42,604 nucleotides of DNA from Chlorobiota bacterium (GTDB lineage Bacteria > Bacteroidota > Ignavibacteria > OLB7). The stretch spans positions 130,738 to 173,341 of the forward strand of contig JAQBOZ010000020.1 of NCBI GenBank assembly GCA_028287785.1, in the 5' to 3' direction. How positions within the stretch are numbered: the first letter of the stretch is position 1; each line of letters opens with the position of its first letter. Under the pieces are notes generated by a model that was not told the origin of the DNA, did not search any database, and saw only the letters and a list, made by a program, of their open reading frames with translations. Shown here piece after piece: positions 31,879-40,985 of this stretch. A program made the translations under genes and the position numbers.

Positions 31879-33162
31879 CTACAGTTCGCTCCAGACCACC
31901 GACCCATTGTTCGCGATCGCCACCGGCTTCCCCTTCAGCGTCCAGCCGTTGAACGGCGTGTTGAGCGACATCGTTTTGAACTTCGCCGTATCCACGGTCC
32001 ACTCCTCATCCGGCGCGAAGATCGTCAGGTTGGCGGCGGCCCCCTCCTCGATCGCGGGAATCGGCTGCGAGAGGATCGCGCGCGGGTTGATCGCCATCAG
32101 CTCCACCAGGCGACCGAGCGAGACGACACCGGCATGCACCAGATGGGTGCAGCTCAGGCCGATGGATGTCTCCAGCCCGATGATCCCGTTCGGCGCGTTC
32201 TGAAACTCCACCTCCTTTTCAGCCAGCGCGTGCGGCGCGTGGTCGGTGGCGATCACGTCGATCGTTCCATCGCGAAATCCCTCCAGGATCGCCTCAACGT
32301 CGGCCGGGGTACGGAGCGGCGGGTTCATCTTCGCGTTGGTGTCGTAGGCCGCAACCGCCTCGTCGGTCAGCACGAAATGGTGCGGCGTCACCTCGCAGGT
32401 GATATTGGTCCGCCCCCCGGCCTTCGCGCGACGGACCAGATCAACGCCCCCTCCGGTGCTCATATGGGAGACGTGATAGGGTCGCCCGCCGCAGAAATTC
32501 GCGATCATGATATCGCGGGCGATGATAAGCTCCTCCGCCACGCTCGGGTAGCCGGCCAGGCCCAGCCTGGTGGATGTGGCCCCCTCGTTCATCGCGAAAC
32601 CGCGCGTCATCGTGTGATCCTCGCAATGCTGGCTGATCACGGCGCCATCGAACATCGATGCGTACTCGAATGCGCGGCGCATCACCTCCGATGATTCCAC
32701 GCAATCGCCGTCGTCGGTGAAGAGCCGGACGCCCGTCTCGTGCAGTTCCCCCATCGGGGCCAGCCCCTCCCCTTTCCGTCCCTTCGTGGTGGCGGCGGAG
32801 GGGAGCACATCCACCGGCAGCCCGCGCGACTTCCAGAGGATCGACTGGACCACTTCCACCGAATCGGTGGCCGGCGTGGTGTTCGGCATGGCGCAGACGC
32901 CGGTGAACCCGCCGTTGGCCGCCGAAGCGCAGCCGGTCCTGATGTTCTCCTTGTGCGTGGCACCCGGCTCACGCAGATGAACGTGCATATCAAAGAAGCC
33001 GGGAGCGGCCACCCATGCCGAGGCATCGCGAACCTCCGCCCCATCGGGGGGGGCAAGATCCTCGCCGATCGACCGTATGACACCGGAATCGATCAGAAGA
33101 TCGGCGCGGCGGTCCAGGTTCTGCGCGGGATGGAGAAGGCGGATATTGCGGAAGAGAATCAT
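31879..33162 (-). CDS. pyrC: Dihydroorotase
   Basis: A 427-residue amidohydrolase of pyrimidine synthesis that closes carbamoyl-aspartate to dihydroorotate. Signatures: DMHVHLREPGATHKENI with the two zinc histidines, ANGGFTGVCAMPNTTPATDS, the substrate contact YHVSHMSTGGG, EVTPHHFVLTD, NAKMNPPLRT, and DVIATDHAPHALAEKEVEF with the aspartate ligand, ending in FAPDEEWTVD and NTPFNGWTLKGKPV. The length and the motif order are those of the class I bacterial enzyme (PyrC of the Bacillus/PyrCa type rather than the short E. coli type). It follows cmk by 52 bases and runs into the YD-repeat gene. Confidence 0.95.
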   Translation of the reverse strand: MILFRNIRLLHPAQNLDRRADLLIDSGVIRSIGEDLAPPDGAEVRDASAWVAAPGFFDMHVHLREPGATHKENIRTGCASAANGGFTGVCAMPNTTPATDSVEVVQSILWKSRGLPVDVLPSAATTKGRKGEGLAPMGELHETGVRLFTDDGDCVESSEVMRRAFEYASMFDGAVISQHCEDHTMTRGFAMNEGATSTRLGLAGYPSVAEELIIARDIMIANFCGGRPYHVSHMSTGGGVDLVRRAKAGGRTNITCEVTPHHFVLTDEAVAAYDTNAKMNPPLRTPADVEAILEGFRDGTIDVIATDHAPHALAEKEVEFQNAPNGIIGLETSIGLSCTHLVHAGVVSLGRLVELMAINPRAILSQPIPAIEEGAAANLTIFAPDEEWTVDTAKFKTMSLNTPFNGWTLKGKPVAIANNGSVVWSEL

Positions 33163-33214
33163 TGATCTATAACGAGAATTGAGGAAGGGCTGAAGAATTA
33201 TCGCGTGAGGGAGA

Positions 33215-33904
33215 TCAGCCGCCGCCGCCGGATTTCCGTTCGGCCAGGCCGATCACAATCTCCACCTGCTCCTCGATCGAGAGGCCGGACGTATCGATCT
33301 CCACGGCATCCAGCGCCCTGGCAAGCGGGCTGACGGCGCGCGTGGAGTCCAGCCGGTCCCGCTCCGCCAGCTCGGAGGCCAGGCCATCGAGCGGAAGATC
33401 ATCTCCCATCGTCTGAAACTCCGCCTGACGGCGTGATGCGCGCGCGTTCAGATCGGCGACCATGAAGACCTTGACATCGGCATCGGGAAAGACGACCGTG
33501 CCGATATCGCGGCCATCGATCACCACGCCCCCCTTCTCTCCAATCCGCTTCTGAAGCTCCACGAGCCGGCGCCGGACCCCCGCATGGGAACTTACCGCCG
33601 ACACATGACGGGTCACCCCCGGTGATCGGATCTCACCCGAGACATCCCGGCTGTTCAGGTAGACGTGAAGGGCGCCATCCTCAAGGCGTTCCAGGTGGAT
33701 GGCGAGATCATCGGCAAGACGCTCCACCGCGGTGGAATCATCCGGATCGATCCCGGCATCCAGCACCGCGAGCGTAACCGCGCGATACATGGCCCCGGTA
33801 TCGATATAGGTATAGCCGAGACGCTGGGCTACCAGGCGTGCCGTGGTGCTTTTGCCGGAGGCGGCCGGCCCATCGATTGCGATAACGAGCTGTTTTCTTG
33901 ACAT
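33215..33904 (-). CDS. cmk: Cytidylate kinase
   Basis: A 229-residue CMP/dCMP kinase. MSRKQLVIAIDGPAASGKST starts at ATG 33904 with the P-loop; the longer frame from 34033 is out of family. Further signatures are GYTYIDTGAMYRAVTL, GRDIGTVVFPDADVKVFMVA, ARASRRQAEFQ and the NMP-binding insert with RDSTRAVSPLAR-like DRLDSTRAVSPL, typical of the Cmk family. It phosphorylates CMP or dCMP with ATP and so works next to pyrC in pyrimidine supply, the likely reason for their pairing. Upstream is a 1-kb non-coding region. Confidence 0.93.
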   Translation of the reverse strand: MSRKQLVIAIDGPAASGKSTTARLVAQRLGYTYIDTGAMYRAVTLAVLDAGIDPDDSTAVERLADDLAIHLERLEDGALHVYLNSRDVSGEIRSPGVTRHVSAVSSHAGVRRRLVELQKRIGEKGGVVIDGRDIGTVVFPDADVKVFMVADLNARASRRQAEFQTMGDDLPLDGLASELAERDRLDSTRAVSPLARALDAVEIDTSGLSIEEQVEIVIGLAERKSGGGG

Positions 33905-34967
33905 AGCCGCCGAAAATAAGAATCTTTCTCCTGACGGGGGTGCCCCTCCCAGAAACCGTATGGATCGGGCTGCTCGCCGGAGGGGCTCAGGAAGCCCGTA
34001 ACGGTCCGGGGTTCCCTGCGAACACGCCATCATAAACGGCCGGCGGTGTTGGGATGATCAGGGTCATGCGGCGATCCCGCCGAACCATCGTTCACCACAG
34101 GGGCAGCGGTCATGGGTTACTCATCACGCCCGGAACCGACACGCCGGAGTAGATGCCGATGGCACGCATTTCAGGAGCCCGTCATCCAGATCGACAATGA
34201 TGGCGCAAGCGTCCATCGATGCGACACATCATCCCGCGACAATGCAATCGCATATCGAACATCGTAAAACCGGCGACATTTCTTTGTCATTTTTGACTAT
34301 TCCGGATTATTTATCGTCATAATAGAATATTTATCCGGATATATCGAACAGCGTGTGATGAATTTCATTCCCCCGGCGTCATGACAGCGAGCCATCCGGC
34401 TTCCTTCCCGGCGCCCTCCATTTTCGTAAAAGCGCCGATAATTTCTCGCTTTTAACGATTTATGGATGGAATCCTCCAAAACGCCCAATCAGCCCAGGAG
34501 TTCGGCCATTCCCTGACCCCCTTGTTCCCACAATACCGAAGCATGGAAAAACATTATTCCTCAGATTGGATTTTATCACGATATTCGGTCATCGTCGTAT
34601 CCGGAATAATTGCCTTTCCATGAACAACCTCGATCAGCTCCGTTGAATTTCGAGTAAACTGACAGTGCGGACTTCATCTCCCGGATTTTTCCGGGCTCAG
34701 CGCGATGATTTCCGATATCACCGGGACAGTTCATAATTACCTCCCGAAATCCCCTCCCTCGCGGGATTGCACCGCGTGCCCGATAATCTTCTTTCAGCCA
34801 CACTTCCGCCATCGCCCATATCGCGATCGCCGGAATGGCCGTTCATTGAGAGAGCTTTGATGACCGGGCGTACCCGTTCATCGCCGGCTTGCTCGGGAAT
34901 ACTCCGCCTCATTGTTCCGCAAATTTTCTGTTGCGGAAATAATCTTACAGCAGGGTCAAAAAAACGT
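33905..34967. other. Long AT-rich divergent intergenic region
   Basis: About 1.06 kb between cmk (minus) and the large exported protein gene (plus) without a supported gene; the short open frames look random. From about 34250 the base composition shifts clearly toward A+T against the GC-rich surroundings. TCCGGAT (34301-34307) and ATCCGGA (34333-34339) form an inverted repeat, and TCCGGA recurs near 34600. The shift and the palindromes suggest a regulatory region or acquired DNA. Confidence 0.45.
34915..34945 (+). promoter_or_regulatory. Inverted repeat and -10-like box before the exported-protein gene
   Basis: TTCCGCAA (34915-34922) and TTGCGGAA (34931-34938) are perfect 8-base inverted arms around ATTTTCTG, directly followed by TAATCT (34940-34945), a -10-like hexamer 22 bases before the ATG at 34968. 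This arrangement fits an operator over a promoter, but no -35 element is certain. Confidence 0.3.
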
Positions 34968-37900
34968 ATGAAACAGATTCACATCCTACTCCTGGCCGCC
35001 ATGATGGTGGCGATACCAGCGGCGCGCGGCTGGAGCCAGCCATTGCGCTATGAGATGACCGTCAGCTCCGGCTTCCCGATGGCGCCGGCCGGCACCATCG
35101 TGTTCCAGGGCGGGCCGGGCTCCCGGGGCGTCGGCTTCGATAACCAGGTAACGACGATACCGATCGGGTTTACCTTCAGATTCGACACCACCGATTACAC
35201 AAGCCTCTGGCTGAACACCAACGGCCTTGTCGGCTTCGGGGCAACCCCATCGAACAGCGGCGCCAACGATTTTCAGGGGAGCCTTCCGGCCTCCTCCTAT
35301 CCGATCATCACCGCATACTGGGATTCCCTCCACTTTTCGGGCGGGCAGGGAGTGCAGTGCGGGAACCAGTTCGTCTCCTACTCCCTGCTGGGAACCGCGC
35401 CAAACCGGGCGCTCGTGCTCCGCTGGAACGATCTCGAACTCTACAACCGCGGCCTCAACCTGAGCAAATGGGAGGTCCGCCTGTACGAGACATCGAATAT
35501 CATCGAGTTCTTCTACGAGAACATGAGGAACTCCGACCCATGCAAGGGGAACGTTGTGGGATGCCAGTCGGCATCGACCGGCATTGCGACAAGCACTTCG
35601 CGATTCCTGAGCATCTCGCGCTCCACCGGCATACCGCTCGTCAGCTCGACATTCAATGAAACGAATATCAATATCGGCAAGGGATGCGGCGCGGTTACGA
35701 TTCCGCTGGGAGAGCTGATCACGTTCGCCCCCTGTTCATTGCAGGCGAATGGCCTTACCGGGCCGGACAACGGCGCGCCGGGCTCGCAGATCTCCAACGG
35801 AACGCAACTGTTCAGCGGCCTTATGACGCAGATCGGCAACACGCGCGCGTATCGCCCCATTTCCCTGCGGATGTCGGGCGGCACCTGTTCCGATAGCTAC
35901 ACGATGGCTATCACAGGTGCCGCGGCGTCCGATTATACCTTCACATCGAACAACCAGCGGAGCATTTCCGGCGCGCTGGCGGCGGGCCGCATCGATACCA
36001 TCGGCATCACTTTTACCCCCACGGCAACGGGCGTCCGCAACGCGACACTGACCATCACCAATCCAAACGGGTTCAGTCGTGTGTTGAACCTGGCGGCGGA
36101 GGCCCCGTTCGTCAACTACATCGGCAACCCTGCCCAGAGCGGAACGCCCCAGATGCTCACCGGCGATACGATCCTCAACCGCGTCCTTGTCAGGCGCTAC
36201 GCAAGCCAGAGTTTCCAGCCATTCGCCCTTCAGAACATGAGCCCGACGCCGGCGCTCATCTCCTACGCCATCACCGGCGGGGGCGGACAGTACGCGATCA
36301 ACGCGCCGCCCGCCGGCGGCCTGCTCCCTGGGCAGTTCATTGCGCCAGCCATCACATTCAGCCCCGCGGGTGTCGGCCCGGTGCCGGCAACGCTGGCCGT
36401 GCCCGCAACATTGACGGTGACCGCCGCGGGCCAGTCCCGATCCTTCACGCTCTACGGCATCTCGGTGGCGCCGGGGGGCATCATCACGTATAACTCGGTC
36501 GTCCTCGACTCCAACACTCAGCTCTTCAACAATCAGTACAGTTGCGTTGGCGAGACGCCGTTCACCTATACGTTCGAGGTGACGAACGTCGGATTCGGCG
36601 ACTTCGAGATCGGCGGGCTGGAGGCATATGAAAACGATACGAGCTATCGGCAGGGCGGGGGCTACAGGACGCTTCGCGATGCGGGCGGCAGGCTGATTCC
36701 GATGGCCGATTACTCCCTGACCGATGCCGCCACCGGAGGGCATCTGGGGTTGCCGGTCGTGGTCCCGCAGGGAGGAAATCAGCGTATCGCCATCACGTTC
36801 GTCGGCACGCGCTCGGGAAAACGGTTCGCCAGTGTCTACATCCGCACGAACGGTCAGAACTCCTCCGGCCTCGACACCAGCAACAGGGTGATCGAGGGGA
36901 TCTTCGACTTTGTCGCGCTGGGGCGCGGAACCGGCAGCAGCCTGTCGGACAATATCATTGGAGGGGCGCCGCGCACGGTGGTCTTTCCGATGACGAAGGT
37001 CGGTGATACCAGCCGGATGACGATCACCATTGCCAACACCGGCGAGTGCCAGATGCGCCTCTCGCTCAATGCACTGCGGATCGCCACGGGGGATGCGCGT
37101 GAGTTCACAGTCGAGACGATGCCACGCGGTTCCATCGACCCGGCAACGAACGATCTGCTGATTGCTCCGCACACCGCCAACTCCACGATGGTCGTCGCCT
37201 TCTCGCCGCGCCGGACCGGCTCCCGCCGGGCAACCATGCGGCAGCGCACGAACGATTCATCGCTCCGCGCATCCGGCTATGCCGACCACGGTGTAAACTA
37301 TCTCGACCTGTTCGGCTCAAGCCCGACCATCCTTTCGGCGAGCAGCCTCGACCTCGGCATCGCCCTGGCTGGCGGAACGGCCACCGATCGCGCGAGGGGA
37401 ACAATCCACCTTGAGAACACTACCGACGCCCCGATCAGCATCGCGAAGATCGATATCGATGGAACGGACAGGGGTGATTTCATGGAAGATCCGGCGGCGA
37501 AATGGCCCGCGCTTCCACGAGAGATCCTGCCGGGCGAACGCCTCGATCTGGGGATCGTGTTCGGCCCGAACGGCACGGCGCCCGGTGGCCGCGCGGCGAT
37601 ATTGAAGCTGCATCTGGCGGATGGCGACAGCGTTCTGGCGACGCTGAGCGGCAGCGCCGGCACCCGGACGATCAGCCTGACGCCGAACACCATGAACTTC
37701 AACGCGGCGCTGAACGGCAGCAGGTTGAACCGGCAGACGATCGCAATCACCAACACCGGGACGATGCCACTGCATCTGAGCGGGCCGGTGTTGAGCGCTT
37801 CGCTGAAGGGCGCCATCACCATCGGCGCGCTGCCACGCCTTGTGCTCGATGCGGGCCAGACGGAGTATCTCGAACTGACCTGCAACGCCGATGGATCGGC

Positions 37901-38375
37901 CGTCGGCAACACACTTGCCGGCACATTATCGTTCTCCAGCGATGCCACGAACCTTCCCGTCGCAACGGTGACGATCAGCACGACGACAACAAAGACGCGC
38001 CGTAACGACGACGGGGCGGCGCCGACCGCGATCACCGGTCGCAGCGGCGCGCGGGCGAACATGGTCGCCGGCAGCCAGTCGGTCAGCGGAGCCGAAACAA
38101 CAACCGAGGCGGATGGCGTGAAGCTCTGGCAGAGCGTCCCGAATCCGGGAACCGATCTCGTCGAAATCCGCTATCAGTTGAGCAACTCCGGTCGTGTGAT
38201 GCTTGGTCTGTACGATGAGGCAGGACGGCTGATCCGCGTGCTGGACACCGGCATCCGTGACGCCGGCGAGCAGCGGATTCATGTCGATGTACGGAACCTG
38301 GCAAGCGGCATCTATCACTACGTGCTGACGGTCGGCACGCGGAGGCTCAACCATTCGCTCCAGGTGGTACACTAG
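34968..38375 (+). CDS. Large exported protein with ASH/choice-of-anchor-like domains and T9SS tail
   Basis: A 1135-residue protein. ATG 34968 gives the signal peptide MKQIHILLLAAMMVAIPAAR then GWSQ; a longer frame from 34767 adds unlikely residues. Residues about 25-230 look like a lectin-like or anchor domain (FRFDTTDYTSLWLNTNGLVG, WEVRLYETSNIIEFFYENM). Several beta-sandwich units follow, of the ASH/choice-of-anchor D type: FTPTATGVRNATLTITNPNG, FSPAGVGPVPATLAVPATLT, TGEC...FSPRRTGSRRATMRQ, and GTRTISLTPNTMNFNAALNG. The last 80 residues are a T9SS type A domain: WQSVPNPGTDLVEIRYQLSN to LASGIYHYVLTVGTRRLNHS. It should be secreted and attached to the cell surface; it may serve in adhesion or matrix. 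No enzyme motif was seen. Confidence 0.85.
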   Translation: MKQIHILLLAAMMVAIPAARGWSQPLRYEMTVSSGFPMAPAGTIVFQGGPGSRGVGFDNQVTTIPIGFTFRFDTTDYTSLWLNTNGLVGFGATPSNSGANDFQGSLPASSYPIITAYWDSLHFSGGQGVQCGNQFVSYSLLGTAPNRALVLRWNDLELYNRGLNLSKWEVRLYETSNIIEFFYENMRNSDPCKGNVVGCQSASTGIATSTSRFLSISRSTGIPLVSSTFNETNINIGKGCGAVTIPLGELITFAPCSLQANGLTGPDNGAPGSQISNGTQLFSGLMTQIGNTRAYRPISLRMSGGTCSDSYTMAITGAAASDYTFTSNNQRSISGALAAGRIDTIGITFTPTATGVRNATLTITNPNGFSRVLNLAAEAPFVNYIGNPAQSGTPQMLTGDTILNRVLVRRYASQSFQPFALQNMSPTPALISYAITGGGGQYAINAPPAGGLLPGQFIAPAITFSPAGVGPVPATLAVPATLTVTAAGQSRSFTLYGISVAPGGIITYNSVVLDSNTQLFNNQYSCVGETPFTYTFEVTNVGFGDFEIGGLEAYENDTSYRQGGGYRTLRDAGGRLIPMADYSLTDAATGGHLGLPVVVPQGGNQRIAITFVGTRSGKRFASVYIRTNGQNSSGLDTSNRVIEGIFDFVALGRGTGSSLSDNIIGGAPRTVVFPMTKVGDTSRMTITIANTGECQMRLSLNALRIATGDAREFTVETMPRGSIDPATNDLLIAPHTANSTMVVAFSPRRTGSRRATMRQRTNDSSLRASGYADHGVNYLDLFGSSPTILSASSLDLGIALAGGTATDRARGTIHLENTTDAPISIAKIDIDGTDRGDFMEDPAAKWPALPREILPGERLDLGIVFGPNGTAPGGRAAILKLHLADGDSVLATLSGSAGTRTISLTPNTMNFNAALNGSRLNRQTIAITNTGTMPLHLSGPVLSASLKGAITIGALPRLVLDAGQTEYLELTCNADGSAVGNTLAGTLSFSSDATNLPVATVTISTTTTKTRRNDDGAAPTAITGRSGARANMVAGSQSVSGAETTTEADGVKLWQSVPNPGTDLVEIRYQLSNSGRVMLGLYDEAGRLIRVLDTGIRDAGEQRIHVDVRNLASGIYHYVLTVGTRRLNHSLQVVH

Positions 38376-38412
38376 CGCGGGCACGGCCCCCTCACGAAGC
38401 ATGGCAGACAAC

Positions 38413-38447
38413 GAAGGGGTGATTCGATGGCATCGAATCACCCCTTC
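38413..38447. terminator. Long hairpin between convergent genes
   Basis: GAAGGGGTGATTCGATG (38413-38429) and CATCGAATCACCCCTTC (38431-38447) are perfect inverted arms of 17 bases with one base between them, so the real stem is about 15 bp with a small loop. It lies between the exported-protein gene and thiE/D, which converge. There is no T-tract, so termination efficiency is uncertain. Confidence 0.5.
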
Positions 38448-38488
38448 ACGTAATGGAACCCAGGCCACTTCCAGGGCATCCTCCTCCA

Positions 38489-39934
38489 TCATTGCGGCGG
38501 GCGCCGGTGGAGAAGCGGCCCATGCCCGCTCCCCAGGCCGGGGGCATCGAAAATCGCATCGGCGACATAGAGCTTCGCGCGCTGGATCGACTGCACGAGA
38601 GGAAGGCCGTTGGCGAGATTGGCGGCAATCGCCGAGGAGAGTGCGCAGCCGGTTCCGTGCGTGCCGGAGCTCTCGATGAACTCCGCGCTGAACAGCTCGG
38701 GCTCGGCGCCATCGTCCAGGATATCCACGGAATGGCGAAGTCCGAACATCGTGTCGGGACGATCGCCTCCCGTCACCAGCACGGCGCGGGCTCCAAGATT
38801 CCTGATGCCGGCCGCCGCCGCCAGAACATCCTTCCCCGTTACGATATCGATCCCCGAGAGGAGCGTCGCCTCCCGCGCGTTCGGCGTGATCAACGTCGCC
38901 AGCGGAAGAAGCTCATCCCTGACCGCGGCGACGCCATCGGCATCCAGCAGGTGATGGCCGCTGGAGGAGACCATCACCGGATCGATGACAATCGGAATCT
39001 CACCGGCGCGCGGCCGGAGGAACGCGGCCACCGCGCGGACGATATCGCCATCGGCGAGCATGCCGATCTTCACCGCCGCCACTGTGAAGTCATCGAACAC
39101 CGCCTCCATCTGATCCAGCACAACCCGCGCCGGCAGCGGATGAACTGAGCGCACCCCCAGCGTGTTCTGCGCCGTGATTGCGGTGATGGCCGTGGTCCCG
39201 AACACATCATGCGCCTCGAACGTCTTCAGATCCCCCTGCACTCCGGCGCCTCCACCGGAATCGGAGCCGGCAATCGAAAGGACAACGGGCATGCCGGTGC
39301 GCTGGGAGATATCGGGAAGGGGATGGAGTTTCGATGCGGCATCATCGAGAAATCCGTGGAGCTGGCCGCGCGCATCGCGCGAGAAGAACGAGATGGAGGC
39401 GATCCCATAAGCGCCGGCATCGATACAGGCCAGGGCCTTGCCACCGTCGATGCCGCCAAGCGCAAAGACCGGAAGCGCAACCGCCGATGCAATTGCGCGA
39501 AGGCCGTCGATGCCGATTCCGGGATGCCCCGGCTTCGATGCCGTTGGAAACACCGGGCTGGCGATGATATACGAGGCGCCTCGTCGCGCCGCCAGCAGCG
39601 CCTCCTCCACCGAGTGGACCGACGCGCCGAATGGACCGCCGGCACGGGCCAGCGGCATCAGCTCACGCATGCGGACGAGCTGTTCGGATGTGAGATGAAG
39701 CCATGCCACGCCATTCGGCCGGAAGCTGTTGCAGATCAGGGTAAGATTGGCGGGGATGGTCTTCCGTCGCGCGGCATCGGCAAGGGCCTGCACCGCGAGG
39801 GGGCGATGATCGGGATCGCGAAGCATCGCCCCGAAGCCGAGCGATGGGTGCCCGGCGGCAAGCTCGACGGCGTCATCGATACCCCGCTCATCCGAAACGA
39901 TCATCATCAGCCGGAAGGGCGGCCATTCCCTCAT
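38489..39934 (-). CDS. thiD: Fusion of ThiE/TenI-like domain and HMP-phosphate kinase ThiD
   Basis: A 481-residue two-domain protein. Residues 215-481 are ThiD, which phosphorylates HMP and [58 protein letters not shown] and the anion-hole [17 protein letters not shown]. Residues 1-210 have the ThiE/TenI barrel ([29 protein letters not shown]), but the TMP-synthase motif QLREK appears as AMLRDPD, the usual ND reads CN, and HLGQxD is HLTSEQ. It may therefore be a TenI-type thiazole tautomerase instead of a TMP synthase. Its ATG overlaps the thiG stop (ATGA), which couples translation. It is the last gene of the thiamine operon. Confidence 0.88.
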   Translation of the reverse strand: MREWPPFRLMMIVSDERGIDDAVELAAGHPSLGFGAMLRDPDHRPLAVQALADAARRKTIPANLTLICNSFRPNGVAWLHLTSEQLVRMRELMPLARAGGPFGASVHSVEEALLAARRGASYIIASPVFPTASKPGHPGIGIDGLRAIASAVALPVFALGGIDGGKALACIDAGAYGIASISFFSRDARGQLHGFLDDAASKLHPLPDISQRTGMPVVLSIAGSDSGGGAGVQGDLKTFEAHDVFGTTAITAITAQNTLGVRSVHPLPARVVLDQMEAVFDDFTVAAVKIGMLADGDIVRAVAAFLRPRAGEIPIVIDPVMVSSSGHHLLDADGVAAVRDELLPLATLITPNAREATLLSGIDIVTGKDVLAAAAGIRNLGARAVLVTGGDRPDTMFGLRHSVDILDDGAEPELFSAEFIESSGTHGTGCALSSAIAANLANGLPLVQSIQRAKLYVADAIFDAPGLGSGHGPLLHRRPPQ

Positions 39935-40779
39935 GGGTTCTCCCGACCGATCATCCCCTCCGTCGGCGAAGAAGCCACGGCATAGAGTCGCGTGGGAATC
40001 CTCCCGGCGTGGTAGGCCAGGCGTCCGCCCTCGATCGCAAGGCGCATGCCGCGCGCCATCTGCACGGGATGGTGCGCCCCGGCCACGGCCGTATTGAGGA
40101 GAACGGCATCGGCCCCAAGCTCCATGGCGCGGGCGGCATCGGAGGCGGTGCCGATCCCCGCGTCGATGATCATCGGGATGGTGATGCGCTGGCGGATGAT
40201 CTGAAGATTGTACGGGTTGCGGATGCCCATGCCTGAGCCGATCGGCGCGGCCAGCGGCATCACGGCGGCGCAGCCCATATCCTGGAGCTTGAGGCAGGTG
40301 ATCAGATCATCGTTGCAGTACGGCAGCACCTGAAAGCCAGCCCGGACCAGTTCCTGGCATGCCTTCAGCAGCTCCTCGACATCCGGCAGAAGCGTATCCT
40401 CGTCCCCGATCACCTCGACCTTGATAAGCTCGGTCTCCAGCGCCTCGCGCGCCAGCTTCGCGGTCAGGACGGCCTCCTTCGCGGTATAGCAGCCGGCGGT
40501 GTTCGGCAGGAGATCGTAGTAGGAACGATCGATATAGCCGAGAATGGAGCCGGAGGATGTATCGGCGAGGTTCATCCGGCGGATGGAAACGGTGACGAGC
40601 TGCGCGCCGCTGGCCTCCATCGCGTCCACCATGATGCGGGGGCTCGGGTAGCGGCTGGTGCCCAGCAGGAGCCGCGATCGGTAGGCGCGTCCCGCCAGAT
40701 TGAACGTATCGGAACCGATCTCCTCATCCTTTTCGACCTGTCCGGTGCCAGAATCACGTGTGCTCATAATGTTGTTCAT
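39931..40779 (-). CDS. thiG: Thiazole synthase ThiG
   Basis: A 282-residue TIM-barrel enzyme that joins deoxyxylulose-5-phosphate, dehydroglycine and ThiS-thiocarboxylate sulphur to make the thiamine thiazole. K120 in IKVEVIGD forms the imine with the sugar; [74 protein letters not shown] and [15 protein letters not shown] are all in place. The N-terminus up to about residue 24 is an extra, polar extension. GGAGG, formed by the last two Gly codons of thiS, lies seven bases before its ATG and is probably its Shine-Dalgarno. It overlaps thiE/D by four bases. Confidence 0.96.
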   Translation of the reverse strand: MNNIMSTRDSGTGQVEKDEEIGSDTFNLAGRAYRSRLLLGTSRYPSPRIMVDAMEASGAQLVTVSIRRMNLADTSSGSILGYIDRSYYDLLPNTAGCYTAKEAVLTAKLAREALETELIKVEVIGDEDTLLPDVEELLKACQELVRAGFQVLPYCNDDLITCLKLQDMGCAAVMPLAAPIGSGMGIRNPYNLQIIRQRITIPMIIDAGIGTASDAARAMELGADAVLLNTAVAGAHHPVQMARGMRLAIEGGRLAYHAGRIPTRLYAVASSPTEGMIGRENP

Positions 40780-40781
40780 GG

Positions 40782-40985
40782 TTAGCCTCCCTGCATCGCG
40801 GTAATCAGCTCGATATCATCCCGTTCGTTCAGACGATGCCCCTTCCACTCGCTCCGCGGGATCAGCTCGCCATTGACAGCCACGGCGATTCCCGGCTGTC
40901 CGGGATCGACGCCGCGATCGAGAAGGAGATCGTTGAGGGTTCCGGCGACGCTCTCAACAGGAGAGCCGTTCAGTTGAAGTTGCAT
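40782..40985 (-). CDS. thiS: Sulphur carrier protein ThiS
   Basis: A 67-residue ubiquitin-fold protein that carries sulphur as a C-terminal thiocarboxylate to ThiG. It starts [20 protein letters not shown] and ends [10 protein letters not shown], the diglycine being the functional end. The segment [16 protein letters not shown] matches the family core. It overlaps the end of thiO by 32 bases and ends two bases before thiG. The enzyme that adenylates it (ThiF) is not in the window. Confidence 0.94.
   Translation of the reverse strand: MQLQLNGSPVESVAGTLNDLLLDRGVDPGQPGIAVAVNGELIPRSEWKGHRLNERDDIELITAMQGG

Noticed and set aside
34297-34812. Short minus-strand frames in the AT-rich region
   Set aside because: No domain, no ribosome site, and the composition looks non-coding.
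35736-37172. A 478-codon minus-strand frame inside the large exported-protein gene
   Set aside because: No domain and arginine/alanine-rich; the plus-strand frame has a signal peptide and a T9SS tail.
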